The notes beneath the pieces are model-generated. The model saw only the letters and a list, made by a program, of their open reading frames with translations. It was not told the origin of the DNA and ran no database searches. From positions 4,039,001 to 4,103,000 of the forward strand of contig NZ_CP024848.1 of the NCBI RefSeq assembly GCF_003352005.1: a stretch of 64,000 nucleotides of DNA. Direction: 5' to 3'. The stretch's first letter is position 1, and each line of letters starts with the position of its first letter. This stretch comes from Oceanobacillus zhaokaii (GTDB taxonomy: Bacteria > Bacillota > Bacilli > Bacillales > Amphibacillaceae). A program made the translations under genes and the position numbers. This document shows positions 1 through 7,755 of this stretch, one piece after another.

Positions 1-761
1 TCTTCACCAAAATATTTCATGCTAATCCGAGTTAGTGTCCCATTTTCTCGGAGTTCCTCCAGCGCTTCGTTTATTCGCTTCAATAGTTTTGGATTATCCT
101 GTGGCAGCACGATTGCTTGTTCACTGCGCTCAATTAACTGCTGCTCTTTAATCTCAAACCCTTCCTTTGCAGCATTTTTCCCGGTAACAAAATCTGTGAT
201 TACCGCATCATGACGTCCGCTGCTTAACGCTTCTAAAGCTGTGATATCGCTGTCATAAGTTTTTATTTTGTCTGTATACTCAGAGGCTGTATCGGCATAT
301 GTTGAACCTTTTGCTACAGCTACTTCTTTTCCCGCTAAATCGTCCACGGTCTTAATTTGACTGTCCGGTCTGGTGAAAATTTGTGGTCCAGAGTAATAGT
401 AAGGTGTAGTGAAGGAAACATGTTCGCTCCGTTCTGGATTAATCGTGTGGCTTGCAACGGCTGCATCGGCACGTCCTGTTTTTACCCCCTCTACAATCCC
501 TTTGAATTTGATCCGCTTCTGTACCGGCTTAAGACCCAATTCTTTTGCAATGGCTTCCCCAACCTCAATATCAAAGCCTGACATGGTGAGGTCATCATTC
601 ATATAACTAAATGGCTTAAACTCACCAGAAGCAGCAAAAACAAATTGATCATTATGTACCAGTTCAGATCCGTCGGCAAGCTTCTCCTTCTCGGCACAAG
701 CAGATAAAAAGCAGACCACGATCAAACTGAAAACCAATATTAACTTTTTCTTTAACCACAT
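1..761 (-). CDS. Amino-acid ABC transporter substrate-binding lipoprotein (3' end outside window)
   Basis: The gene runs off the left edge; 253 codons are visible. The product starts with a lipoprotein signal peptide, a hydrophobic stretch followed by lipobox LSAC with the acceptor Cys at about residue 22. The mature part has the layout of the type 3 solute-binding family (polar amino acids): FKPFSYMNDD near the N-terminus, GFDIEVGEAIAKELG, GRADAAVASHTINPERSEH and a final segment LTRISMKYFGE, which is the usual C-terminal end of the family. Very little is therefore missing. The exported, lipid-anchored protein would deliver an amino acid such as cystine, glutamine or arginine to a permease; the substrate cannot be told. 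The permease and ATPase genes presumably lie left of the window. A purine-rich GAGGGGGAAAGGG precedes the start at some distance. Confidence 0.88.
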   Translation of the reverse strand, partial: MWLKKKLILVFSLIVVCFLSACAEKEKLADGSELVHNDQFVFAASGEFKPFSYMNDDLTMSGFDIEVGEAIAKELGLKPVQKRIKFKGIVEGVKTGRADAAVASHTINPERSEHVSFTTPYYYSGPQIFTRPDSQIKTVDDLAGKEVAVAKGSTYADTASEYTDKIKTYDSDITALEALSSGRHDAVITDFVTGKNAAKEGFEIKEQQLIERSEQAIVLPQDNPKLLKRINEALEELRENGTLTRISMKYFGE

Positions 762-862
762 GTTGGCTATCAATCCCTTTCCCCCTCATTTATTTCTACA
801 ATACCCCTAGCTAAGTAACTTGCTCATGAAAGTAAATACCCCATTAGCTTCCCAACCAAACC

Positions 863-900
863 AAGAGTGTCAGGCACCATTAAAGGCGCCTGACACTCTT
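863..900. repeat. 13-bp perfect inverted repeat (TGTCAGGC-type palindrome)
   Basis: AAGAGTGTCAGGC at 863-875 is the exact reverse complement of 888-900, with a 12-base loop. The TGTCAGGCACC core resembles short palindromes that recur between genes in Bacillaceae. It lies downstream of ureD on the minus strand and could act as a terminator, although the U-tract is poor (TTGGTTTGG). The rest of 762-1103 has no gene that I can support. Confidence 0.6.
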
Positions 901-960
901 GTTGCAATACATATATACACATTTCATTTATGTAGAAGGGGCAGGGGAGCAAAGGGGTAC

Positions 961-999
961 CTTCTGCCTTTCTTTCTCCCTAGGCAGAAAGTTTTTTTT
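961..999 (+). terminator. Terminator-like hairpin facing right
   Basis: TTCTGCCT (962-969) pairs with AGGCAGAA (982-989) and is followed by a run of eight T at 992-999. It has the form of a rho-independent terminator for plus-strand transcription, but no plus-strand gene lies upstream in the window. Confidence 0.45.
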
Positions 1000-1103
1000 A
1001 GATTTATTGACAAGCAGATTCCTCGCAACTAGATTTGAATTGCTTTCATATCGAACCCGTAAACCAACGATTACGGTAATATCTTATGAAGGATGCAAAA
1101 CTT

Positions 1104-1922
1104 TTATTTCAATAAATCAAGTGGCTGCATATGAAAAAGTTCTAACCGAAAATAATTCCAACAGGTATTAAGAATCTTTTGCAACGTTTGCACAGAATGG
1201 CCTAGTACTCGAATTACTATTCCCCTATTTTCCAAAAAGCTTGCCCCGCCATATTCATCTAATAGATCATCGCCTTTAAGAACCTTATTCTGTATATGTT
1301 GCAAGTGTTCAGCCTTAATCTGCTCAGACAATATCCATAATGTGCTCATATGAGTGAAATCGCCTAAAACCCCGTTTTCTTTTAAATTTGATTCTGGCCT
1401 AAGGCGAATAGAATCCCATACTTGCAATTGCTCATCCCAATACATTTCGAATCTTGATTTCAAGCATTGATATTCAAATATCTCATCTCTTCCTACCCTG
1501 CCAGCTGTAATCGTTTCTCCTACTATCGCTTGCGCTCCTTCCGTCATATAAATGGACATTTTCCCGGCATAATTCGACCCTTTAAAAGGAATCAACGGTT
1601 CTTGCATATATTCAAATTTACTATTTTTTTCTAAGTGAAAAATCTGATTCTGGCGGCATTCCTCTTGCGTTAAAGACGGATGTAACTCCGTTGCAGACAC
1701 ATCGGTTAAAACTAAATGTGCCCCTTCCATTAACCGGCAGGAAATTTCTTGTCGGTCTCCATTAAACAGTCCAGGAGAGCTTGAGGTTAAATATACAATA
1801 CTTTCACCATCTTCTCCTGAAGAATTCACTACGTTTAAAGGGGGGCGGCGAAAGGAATCGATTAGATAGTTTTTTTCTCCTATCACGCTAATCGTTCCTT
1901 TCCATTCACCAGTCATTCCCAC
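1104..1922 (-). CDS. ureD: Urease accessory protein UreD
   Basis: UreD (UreH) is the scaffold that binds apo-urease and, with UreF and UreG, forms the complex that inserts nickel into the active site. Family signatures are present: YLTSSSPGLFNGD, ATELHPS, PLIPFKGSNYAGKMSIYM and RVGRDEIFEY. The length of about 272 residues is normal. I prefer the GTG at 1922, because AGAGGAAA lies eight bases upstream of it and the ATG at 1958 would overlap ureG by 35 bases. It is the last gene of the ureA-BC-F-G-D operon and starts just after the ureG stop codon. Confidence 0.9.
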   Translation of the reverse strand: MGMTGEWKGTISVIGEKNYLIDSFRRPPLNVVNSSGEDGESIVYLTSSSPGLFNGDRQEISCRLMEGAHLVLTDVSATELHPSLTQEECRQNQIFHLEKNSKFEYMQEPLIPFKGSNYAGKMSIYMTEGAQAIVGETITAGRVGRDEIFEYQCLKSRFEMYWDEQLQVWDSIRLRPESNLKENGVLGDFTHMSTLWILSEQIKAEHLQHIQNKVLKGDDLLDEYGGASFLENRGIVIRVLGHSVQTLQKILNTCWNYFRLELFHMQPLDLLK

Positions 1923-1923
1923 G

Positions 1924-2583
1924 TTACAGATTTCCTCTACCCAAGTATTCTTGCACAATCCAGTTTGCTATCTCTGACACGCCTAACCCTTCTTTCATAT
2001 TCGTAAAAAAGGTCGGTTTTTCGTTTCGTTGTTTTTTACAATCGGCTTCCATCAAATGCAAATCTACACCAACATAAGGTGCCAAATCTATTTTATTGAT
2101 AATTAAGAGATCTGATTGTTTAATCCCAGGTCCACCCTTTCTCGGAATATCCCCTCCCTGGGCAACATCAATGATATAAAGAAAAACATCCGCCAATTCC
2201 CCACTAAATGCTGCAGCAAGATTGTCACCGCCACTTTCGATAAATATCAGGTCAAGCTTATCGATTTTCTTTGTTAGTTCCTCTGCCGCTTCTAGATTCA
2301 TAGAAATGTCTTCCCGAATGGCCGTATGAGGACAACCACCCGTTTCAACTCCGATGATATGATGCGCTTGGAGCACGCCACTCTTTATCAGAAACTCGCC
2401 ATCTTCTTTGGTATAAATATCATTGGTGATGACACCAACATGGTATCTTTCTTTTAAAACAGATGCCAATCTTTGAACAAGGGCGGTCTTCCCCGAACCA
2501 ACAGGTCCTCCAATCCCAATTCGCATCGGTCGATCCCCTTTGAATTCTTGATAATCCCAATTAAAATCATGATGATGGCCCAT
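1924..2583 (-). CDS. ureG: Urease accessory GTPase UreG
   Basis: This SIMIBI-class GTPase powers nickel delivery to urease. The P-loop GGPVGSGKT is at about residues 25-33. The conserved metal-binding CPH motif appears in [14 protein letters not shown], and the switch and base-recognition segments in [19 protein letters not shown] and INKIDLA. The N-terminus is short and His-bearing ([11 protein letters not shown]), as in many UreG proteins, and might partly compensate for the absence of a ureE gene here; that is inference. The ATG at 2583 is preceded by GAGGAGTG at good spacing, better than the GTG at 2592. It lies between ureF and ureD. Confidence 0.95.
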   Translation of the reverse strand: MGHHHDFNWDYQEFKGDRPMRIGIGGPVGSGKTALVQRLASVLKERYHVGVITNDIYTKEDGEFLIKSGVLQAHHIIGVETGGCPHTAIREDISMNLEAAEELTKKIDKLDLIFIESGGDNLAAAFSGELADVFLYIIDVAQGGDIPRKGGPGIKQSDLLIINKIDLAPYVGVDLHLMEADCKKQRNEKPTFFTNMKEGLGVSEIANWIVQEYLGRGNL

Positions 2584-2645
2584 AATTTTCACTCCTCAAT
2601 TTATTATGAAGTATATTCAACCTCTTTGAACGGAAGCTTTTTTTC

Positions 2646-3362
2646 TCATGACATAAATAGCCTTGAGTATAACGTCTCATGCCGCATCGCTTCGATTTCT
2701 TGAATAATAGAATACGTGAATAAATCGTCTTCATTAGGGCTTGACTGAATAATTCTCTCTGCTTCTTCCATTAAAAGGGGGTACAGTTTTTGCAAAATCA
2801 TCTGTGCTGCAGTTTGACCAATTACAGTTAGCCGTATCGCGCTTTGTAACAAATTATTAATACTTACATAGAGATGTGTGAACACCGATAATTCAGCCTC
2901 AACCTCTAAATAAGCAGTGATCCAGCCATGGACAATCGCAGCATTTCCAAAACAAAGCTGATCATCAATCCAGCGTGAATACTGTATCAACTCCGATTGC
3001 GGATATAATGTATGAACAGTCGATAAATATCGCTTTCCTATCTTAATACCGCCGTTGCGCGTTTCCGATGATATTTTACTTACTGTTAATTTCCGATCTA
3101 GCCGTTGAATAAGTTTCTCGGTGTCCTCTGGTTTTTCTTGATTTAGGAACTCTTTTATTTTCGCTTGATAGATAAGATATACAACAACTCCTTCTGTAGG
3201 AGCTAGACTTCCAGATATATAAGTTTTTAACCAACTATAAAGTTCAATGGGCTTGTTAATTTTATTTTCTTGAAAAGTTGTTTCTAAACCAAACGAATGA
3301 GAAAATGCTCCAGTTGGAAAAGCTGAATCGACAAGTTGAAAAAGAAAAAAGGTTTTTTCCAT
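2646..3362 (-). CDS. ureF: Urease accessory protein UreF
   Basis: UreF is an all-helical partner of UreD that gates GTP hydrolysis by UreG during urease maturation. The N-terminal signature LVDSAFPTGAFSHSFGLET is intact, and so are the later FGNAAIVHGW and AIRLTVIGQTAAQ-like helices; 238 residues is typical. The start at 3362 follows AGGGG at seven-base spacing. Upstream in-frame codons would read back into the ureC tail and are not needed. It starts ten bases downstream of the ureC 3' fragment, consistent with one transcript. Confidence 0.92.
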   Translation of the reverse strand: MEKTFFLFQLVDSAFPTGAFSHSFGLETTFQENKINKPIELYSWLKTYISGSLAPTEGVVVYLIYQAKIKEFLNQEKPEDTEKLIQRLDRKLTVSKISSETRNGGIKIGKRYLSTVHTLYPQSELIQYSRWIDDQLCFGNAAIVHGWITAYLEVEAELSVFTHLYVSINNLLQSAIRLTVIGQTAAQMILQKLYPLLMEEAERIIQSSPNEDDLFTYSIIQEIEAMRHETLYSRLFMS

Positions 3363-3372
3363 CACAATACCC

Positions 3373-3774
3373 CTAAAATAAGAAATAACGTTGCCCCATT
3401 GGCACACGGTCAACAGGGGGATTATGTATTGGCACTCCATTGAGGTATACAACGAATGTTTCGGGATCGATTTCGATGTTTGGCGTCTCATTATTTAGAA
3501 TCATATCTTTCTTGCCGATCGTACGAGTATTGCGGATAGGTGAAATTATCTTCTCAAGACCTAATTTCTGAGGAACATTCCAGTCAATCGCAGCTTGAGA
3601 CATAAATGTAATCGAGATGTTTTTTGGCACTTTTCCAAAGGAGCCGAACATTTGCCGATACGTAATAGGTTGAACTTCTGCAATAGCCCCATTTCCATTT
3701 CCAACAGCACTCGTTACAATTACTCCCCCTTTTACCACTATATCTGGTTTGATACCAAAAAATTCCGGTTTCAT
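3373..3774 (-). CDS. ureC: Urease alpha subunit, C-terminal fragment (133 aa)
   Basis: This reading frame carries the last fifth of Ure[17 protein letters not shown] at its start, [36 protein letters not shown], and the hallmark C-terminus QRYFLF. Known full-length UreC proteins read ADLVLW(K/E)PxFFG without a break across this point. Here the upstream frame ends ADLVL-stop and this frame begins Met-Lys-Pro. One missing G in the Trp codon (TGG to TG) explains it exactly. The start ATG overlaps the upstream stop as ATGA, but no Shine-Dalgarno sequence precedes it, so translation would depend on coupling. All nickel ligands are in the upstream part. It is either a sequencing or assembly error, a disabling mutation, or a truly split subunit. 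Confidence 0.85.
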   Translation of the reverse strand: MKPEFFGIKPDIVVKGGVIVTSAVGNGNGAIAEVQPITYRQMFGSFGKVPKNISITFMSQAAIDWNVPQKLGLEKIISPIRNTRTIGKKDMILNNETPNIEIDPETFVVYLNGVPIHNPPVDRVPMGQRYFLF

Positions 3775-5420
3775 AGGACTAGGTCAGCCAATTTTCCCAC
3801 CTCAATGGAGCCAACGATATACGATATACCATGTGTAATCGCGGGGTTTATCGTATACTTTGCGACATACCGTTTGACCCGAAAATTGTCGTTGTCCCCT
3901 TGTTCTTCCTTTAAAGGACCAAACTTCGCTTTCATAATGGATGCGGTTTGCCATGTCCTCGTTATCATCTCGCCCATATGTCCCATCGCCATAGAATCTG
4001 ATCCCATTATACTTAACACGCCTAAATCATGGAGAATCCCTTCTGCCCCTTGTGTTTCTGGGCGTATTCTTGATTCCGCCATTGCTACTTGGGTCGGATC
4101 TTCCCTATTTAAATGATGGGCCACAAAGACCATGGCTAAGTTGGAGGCAGCGGTATTAATGGTGAATGGACGAGTCGGTGTCGTCGAACCTGGCATCACA
4201 TAGCTTTCTTTGGCAATTTCCATAATATCAGGTGCATGGCCACCACCAGCCCCTTCCGTATGATACGTATGAATCGCCCTGCCGTTGATCGCACTTATCG
4301 TACTTTCAACATGCCCAGATTCGTTTAATGAATCGGTATGGATTGACACTTGAACATCGTACTCATCAGCTACCTTAAGACAACTATCAATCACTGCAGG
4401 CGTTGCACCCCAATCCTCATGAATTTTGAATCCAGCCGCTCCGTTTAAGATCTGCTCCTCCAAGGGTTTAAGCGACCATACATTACCCTTTCCCCATAAC
4501 CCAACGTTTACTGGGAATGCTTCATACGCTTCTAGCATTCTTTGAATATTCCACTTCCCTGGAGAGATATTGGTCGCCCTTGACCCAGTCGCATTACCTG
4601 TACCGCCTCCAAGCAGCGTTGTAACTCCGCTTTGTAAAGCGATTAAGACAATCTCAGGAGATATTTGATGAACATGGGAGTCAACTCCCCCAGCTGTCAC
4701 AATCATTCCTTCACCGGCAATGACTTCTGTTGATGCTCCAACAATCATATTTGGGCTGATTCCATCCATAATATCAGGATTTCCACCCTTACCAATTCCA
4801 GTAATACGCCCATTTTTTATGCCAATGTCCGCCTTAATAATGCCCCAATAATCTACAATAAGGGCATTGGTAATGATAAGATCAAGCGATTCTTTCCTTG
4901 TTGCTCGAGCGGACATCCCCATTCCACTACGAATCGTTTGTCCCATACCAAATCTTAATTCTTCCCCATACACGGTATAATCCTTTTCCACTTCAATCAC
5001 AAGATTCGTATCAGCCAAACGAACTTTATCACCCACAGTCGGACCGTATTTCATGGCGTAGCTTTTCTTTGGAATGCTTTTATCACTTACTGTTGGGGAA
5101 GGTATGCTTTTAACAGGTCCATTTACATATCCTCTAAAACCATAAACTTCTTTACGTCCGCCAATCTCTACAAGCTCAACCTCTCTTATTTCTCCCGGGG
5201 GGAATTGCACATCTTCCCCAGAAGCAATATTCAAACGCATTCCTTTGGCAAGCTCTCTATTAAATGCCAGTCCTGGATCCGTCTCATAGAAATGATAATG
5301 CGAACCGACAAAGATGGGGCGATCGCCTCTATTAACCACTTTAATCACTCGAGTCTCTCTTCCTGCATTAATAGGAATTGAGCCCTTTTTTAAAATATAT
5401 TCACCTGGTTTCAATGCCAT
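3771..5420 (-). CDS. ureC: Fused urease beta-alpha subunit (UreB-UreC), C-terminally truncated by frameshift
   Basis: Residues 1-101 are a urease beta subunit ([45 protein letters not shown]). A linker of about 18 residues follows, and from about residue 120 comes the alpha subunit ([14 protein letters not shown]). Catalytic features of UreC are visible: HVH in [11 protein letters not shown], the carbamylated Lys and His in [44 protein letters not shown], and the Asp in GSDSMAMGH. The mobile-flap Cys of VCHHL is replaced by Ala (VAHHL), and AMGR is AMGH. The frame stops at TGA inside what should be the Trp codon of ADLVLW; the missing 133 residues lie in the overlapping next frame. UreA-UreB fusions are well known; a UreB-UreC fusion beside a separate UreA is uncommon. 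Confidence 0.9.
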   Translation of the reverse strand: MALKPGEYILKKGSIPINAGRETRVIKVVNRGDRPIFVGSHYHFYETDPGLAFNRELAKGMRLNIASGEDVQFPPGEIREVELVEIGGRKEVYGFRGYVNGPVKSIPSPTVSDKSIPKKSYAMKYGPTVGDKVRLADTNLVIEVEKDYTVYGEELRFGMGQTIRSGMGMSARATRKESLDLIITNALIVDYWGIIKADIGIKNGRITGIGKGGNPDIMDGISPNMIVGASTEVIAGEGMIVTAGGVDSHVHQISPEIVLIALQSGVTTLLGGGTGNATGSRATNISPGKWNIQRMLEAYEAFPVNVGLWGKGNVWSLKPLEEQILNGAAGFKIHEDWGATPAVIDSCLKVADEYDVQVSIHTDSLNESGHVESTISAINGRAIHTYHTEGAGGGHAPDIMEIAKESYVMPGSTTPTRPFTINTAASNLAMVFVAHHLNREDPTQVAMAESRIRPETQGAEGILHDLGVLSIMGSDSMAMGHMGEMITRTWQTASIMKAKFGPLKEEQGDNDNFRVKRYVAKYTINPAITHGISYIVGSIEVGKLADLVL

Positions 5421-5451
5421 TCTCCTTTCGATTATGGCTAATCGCCTTTTA

Positions 5452-5760
5452 TCATGGTTGAATAGGATTATAAATTACGACTAGTTGTGTTCCATCTGGA
5501 AAAGTCGCTTCTACATTTATTTGTTTGACCATGAATGCAACACCATCCATTACATCCTCTTCTCTTAAAATTTTTCTGCCAGCAGCCTCTATTTCTGGAA
5601 TTGTTTTGCCGCCCCTTCTAGCCATTTCCATTATTTCATATGTAATTAACGCCACTGCTTCGGGATAATTCAGTTTCAAACCTTCTTGTCTTCTTTTTTT
5701 TGCCAAATTCGCAGCAACTACAATCAGTAACCCATCCTTTTCACGTTCGGTAAGATACAT
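5452..5760 (-). CDS. ureA: Urease gamma subunit UreA
   Basis: UreA is the small structural subunit of the (alpha-beta-gamma)3 enzyme that hydrolyses urea to ammonia and carbamate in the cytoplasm. It has the standard length, 102 residues, and standard motifs: [42 protein letters not shown], and the C-terminal [18 protein letters not shown]. The ATG at 5760 is preceded by GGGAGGA at seven bases, which rules out the longer upstream reading. It is the first gene of the operon; the promoter should lie in 5761-6068. Confidence 0.95.
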   Translation of the reverse strand: MYLTEREKDGLLIVVAANLAKKRRQEGLKLNYPEAVALITYEIMEMARRGGKTIPEIEAAGRKILREEDVMDGVAFMVKQINVEATFPDGTQLVVIYNPIQP

Positions 5761-6068
5761 CTTGATCCTCCCTTTATCATACTTGCTCATTAGGCATACA
5801 ATTACTTGCTTAGTATCCCGATTCTGCCTGAAGATGTGAATACGCCTATTTTCAAATGTATATGATAGCGTGTATATAAAAATGTATTCGAGTGAAATAT
5901 ACATTTCGATTAATCTAGGACAAATGACTCTTATTGAGAGTCATCAACTATGGTTCGTGGAGCCTTACCATAAGTAAATGAGGTTTTTTAGATTGTAGGC
6001 ATGTTCGGTTTTTTTAATGATTTAAGGGGATAATAGGGAAAACACCGTTTGTAGAGGGGCGTGGTCTT
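5761..6068. other. Divergent intergenic region between ureA and the acetolactate-synthase-like gene
   Basis: This 308-base AT-rich gap must hold the promoters of both divergent units. The only distinct element is an 8-bp perfect inverted repeat, ATGACTCT (5924-5931) and AGAGTCAT (5937-5944), with a five-base loop, which could be a regulator site or small hairpin. I could not assign -10/-35 boxes with confidence, and I see no T-box or nickel-regulator motif. Confidence 0.4.
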
Positions 6069-7664
6069 ATGAAAGCAACAGATGTACTTGTTCAGTGCTT
6101 AGAAAATGAGGGGGTTGAGTATATTTTTGGCATCATGGGTAAGGAAACTCTTGACCTGATTGATTCATTATCTAAGTCTAAAAAAATTCAGTTCATAAAT
6201 GTTCGTCATGAACAGAGTGCAGCTTTTATGGCAGATGTTTACGGCAGACTAACAAATAGGGTTGGTGTTTGCTTAGCAACTTTAGGACCTGGAGCGACAA
6301 ATCTTTTGACCGGAATATCTAGTGCAAATCTGGACCATTCTCCAGTTGTAGCCATTACAGGACAAGCAAGCTTTGAAAGGCAGCATCAAGAATCCCATCA
6401 ATATTTAGATATAGTTAAGATATTTGAACCTGCTACCAAGTGGAGCGTTCAAATTAAAGATTCGCAAACCATACCAAAAATCATTCGTAGGGCATTTAGA
6501 TTAGCACAAATGGAAAAGCCAGGTGCTATTTTAATTGAATTACCTGAGAACGTAGCATCAGAAATGGCTTCAGCCCGCCTATTACCAGTATTGCCTATTC
6601 CAAAAAGTACTCCTGTTTCACAAGCTATTGAGGATGCTCGTACATTAATAGGCAAGTGCCAAAAGCCACTTGTCATAGTGGGAAACGGGGGTATCAGGCA
6701 AAATGCTATGTCAGGGCTCCTGACTTTTGTAGAGAACCTACAATCACCTGTTATCCATAGTTTTATGGCAAAAGGAGTTTTACCCAAAGAACATCAGCTA
6801 AATTATTTTACATTTGGTTTTAAAAAGAAGGATGAAGTATTACCAATAATCGAGCAATCGGATTTATTAATTGTCGTTGGTTTTGATTTTGTGGAAAGTC
6901 CGCCTATGGATTGGAATAAAACGATGCAGCCCATTTTGCATATCGACACACTCCCTGCCGAAATGGACGAGCATTACCCCGTGAAGGGAGAATTGGTTGG
7001 TGATTTAAATGAGATTTTTCAGGAACTTAATGAACTGGATATACCATCTAAACCATGGATTCCAAATGGAAATCTAAAGGAACGTATTAAGACAGCTTAT
7101 CAAATTGATTTAGATGTGAAGGAAAATCTGCCACTTACCATTGAGAATATCTTAACGGTTATTGAAAAAAATGCTCCTGAAAAGACCATCGTGATTTCAG
7201 ATGTCGGTGCCCACAAGCTCTCGATCGCTCGTACCTATCAATCAAAACAGGCAGGGCGACTCATCATCTCAAATGGATTTGCCTCAATGGGTATTGCGTT
7301 ACCCGGTTCTATTGGTGCTAAATTAGCTTGCCATGACGCTCCAGTTATTTGTATTACTGGGGATGGAGGGGCTTTAATGAATATTTCGGAATTAGAGACT
7401 GCTAAACGACTTGGCCTGTCATTTATCATCATTGTATTAAATGATTCAACGTTAAAATTAGAGGGACAAATGATGCAGGAGAAATTCAGTCATAGCTTTG
7501 GTACGGCATTCGGAAACCCTGACTTTGTGCAGCTTGCTGAAAGCTTTGGCATAAAGGGAGTCAGACCCAAACAATTGAATGCGTTTGAACAAGTATTGAA
7601 AAATGCCTTAATACAAACGAATGAAATAACACTGATAGATATTCAAATGGGAATGGATAAATAA
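6069..7664 (+). CDS. Acetolactate-synthase-like thiamine-diphosphate enzyme
   Basis: The three-domain layout of the acetolactate synthase/pyruvate oxidase family is present. The N-terminal pyrimidine-binding domain has the catalytic Glu in VRHEQSAAFMADVYGR, followed by GPGATNLLTGI. The C-terminal diphosphate-binding domain has GDGGALMNISELETAK ending in LND at about residues 430-458. At 531 residues it matches AlsS/IlvB-like catalytic subunits. No small regulatory subunit or decarboxylase gene is adjacent, so the product could be a catabolic acetolactate synthase or a related decarboxylase or ligase; assignment to AlsS is not secure. AGAGGGGCG precedes the ATG. The gene stands alone between the urease operon and a convergent acyl-CoA ligase. 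Confidence 0.8.
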   Translation: MKATDVLVQCLENEGVEYIFGIMGKETLDLIDSLSKSKKIQFINVRHEQSAAFMADVYGRLTNRVGVCLATLGPGATNLLTGISSANLDHSPVVAITGQASFERQHQESHQYLDIVKIFEPATKWSVQIKDSQTIPKIIRRAFRLAQMEKPGAILIELPENVASEMASARLLPVLPIPKSTPVSQAIEDARTLIGKCQKPLVIVGNGGIRQNAMSGLLTFVENLQSPVIHSFMAKGVLPKEHQLNYFTFGFKKKDEVLPIIEQSDLLIVVGFDFVESPPMDWNKTMQPILHIDTLPAEMDEHYPVKGELVGDLNEIFQELNELDIPSKPWIPNGNLKERIKTAYQIDLDVKENLPLTIENILTVIEKNAPEKTIVISDVGAHKLSIARTYQSKQAGRLIISNGFASMGIALPGSIGAKLACHDAPVICITGDGGALMNISELETAKRLGLSFIIIVLNDSTLKLEGQMMQEKFSHSFGTAFGNPDFVQLAESFGIKGVRPKQLNAFEQVLKNALIQTNEITLIDIQMGMDK

Positions 7665-7672
7665 TAGACAAG

Positions 7673-7745
7673 AGAGCAGGGGAGGTGTCTACCTTTTGAG
7701 CAAAAAAGCACCTTCCCTTATGTTAAAAACTGCCCCTATTGCTCT
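7673..7745. terminator. Large hairpin between convergent genes
   Basis: AGAGCAGGGG (7673-7682) can pair with the CCCCTATTGCTCT segment ending at 7745, and inside it GGGAGGTG can pair with CACCTTCCC. The structure sits between two convergent genes and probably ends transcription from both sides. The pairing is imperfect. Confidence 0.5.
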
Positions 7746-7755
7746 ACTTACCTTC

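Noticed and set aside
930..999. T-box-like leader (AAAGGGGTACC followed by a terminator)
   Set aside because: The conserved T-box core AGGGTGGNACCGCG is absent, and no amino-acid gene follows on the plus strand.
5185..5210. CTCCCGGGGGGA as a Noc site
   Set aside because: It lies inside the ureB coding part and does not match the ATTTCCCGGGAAAT symmetry.
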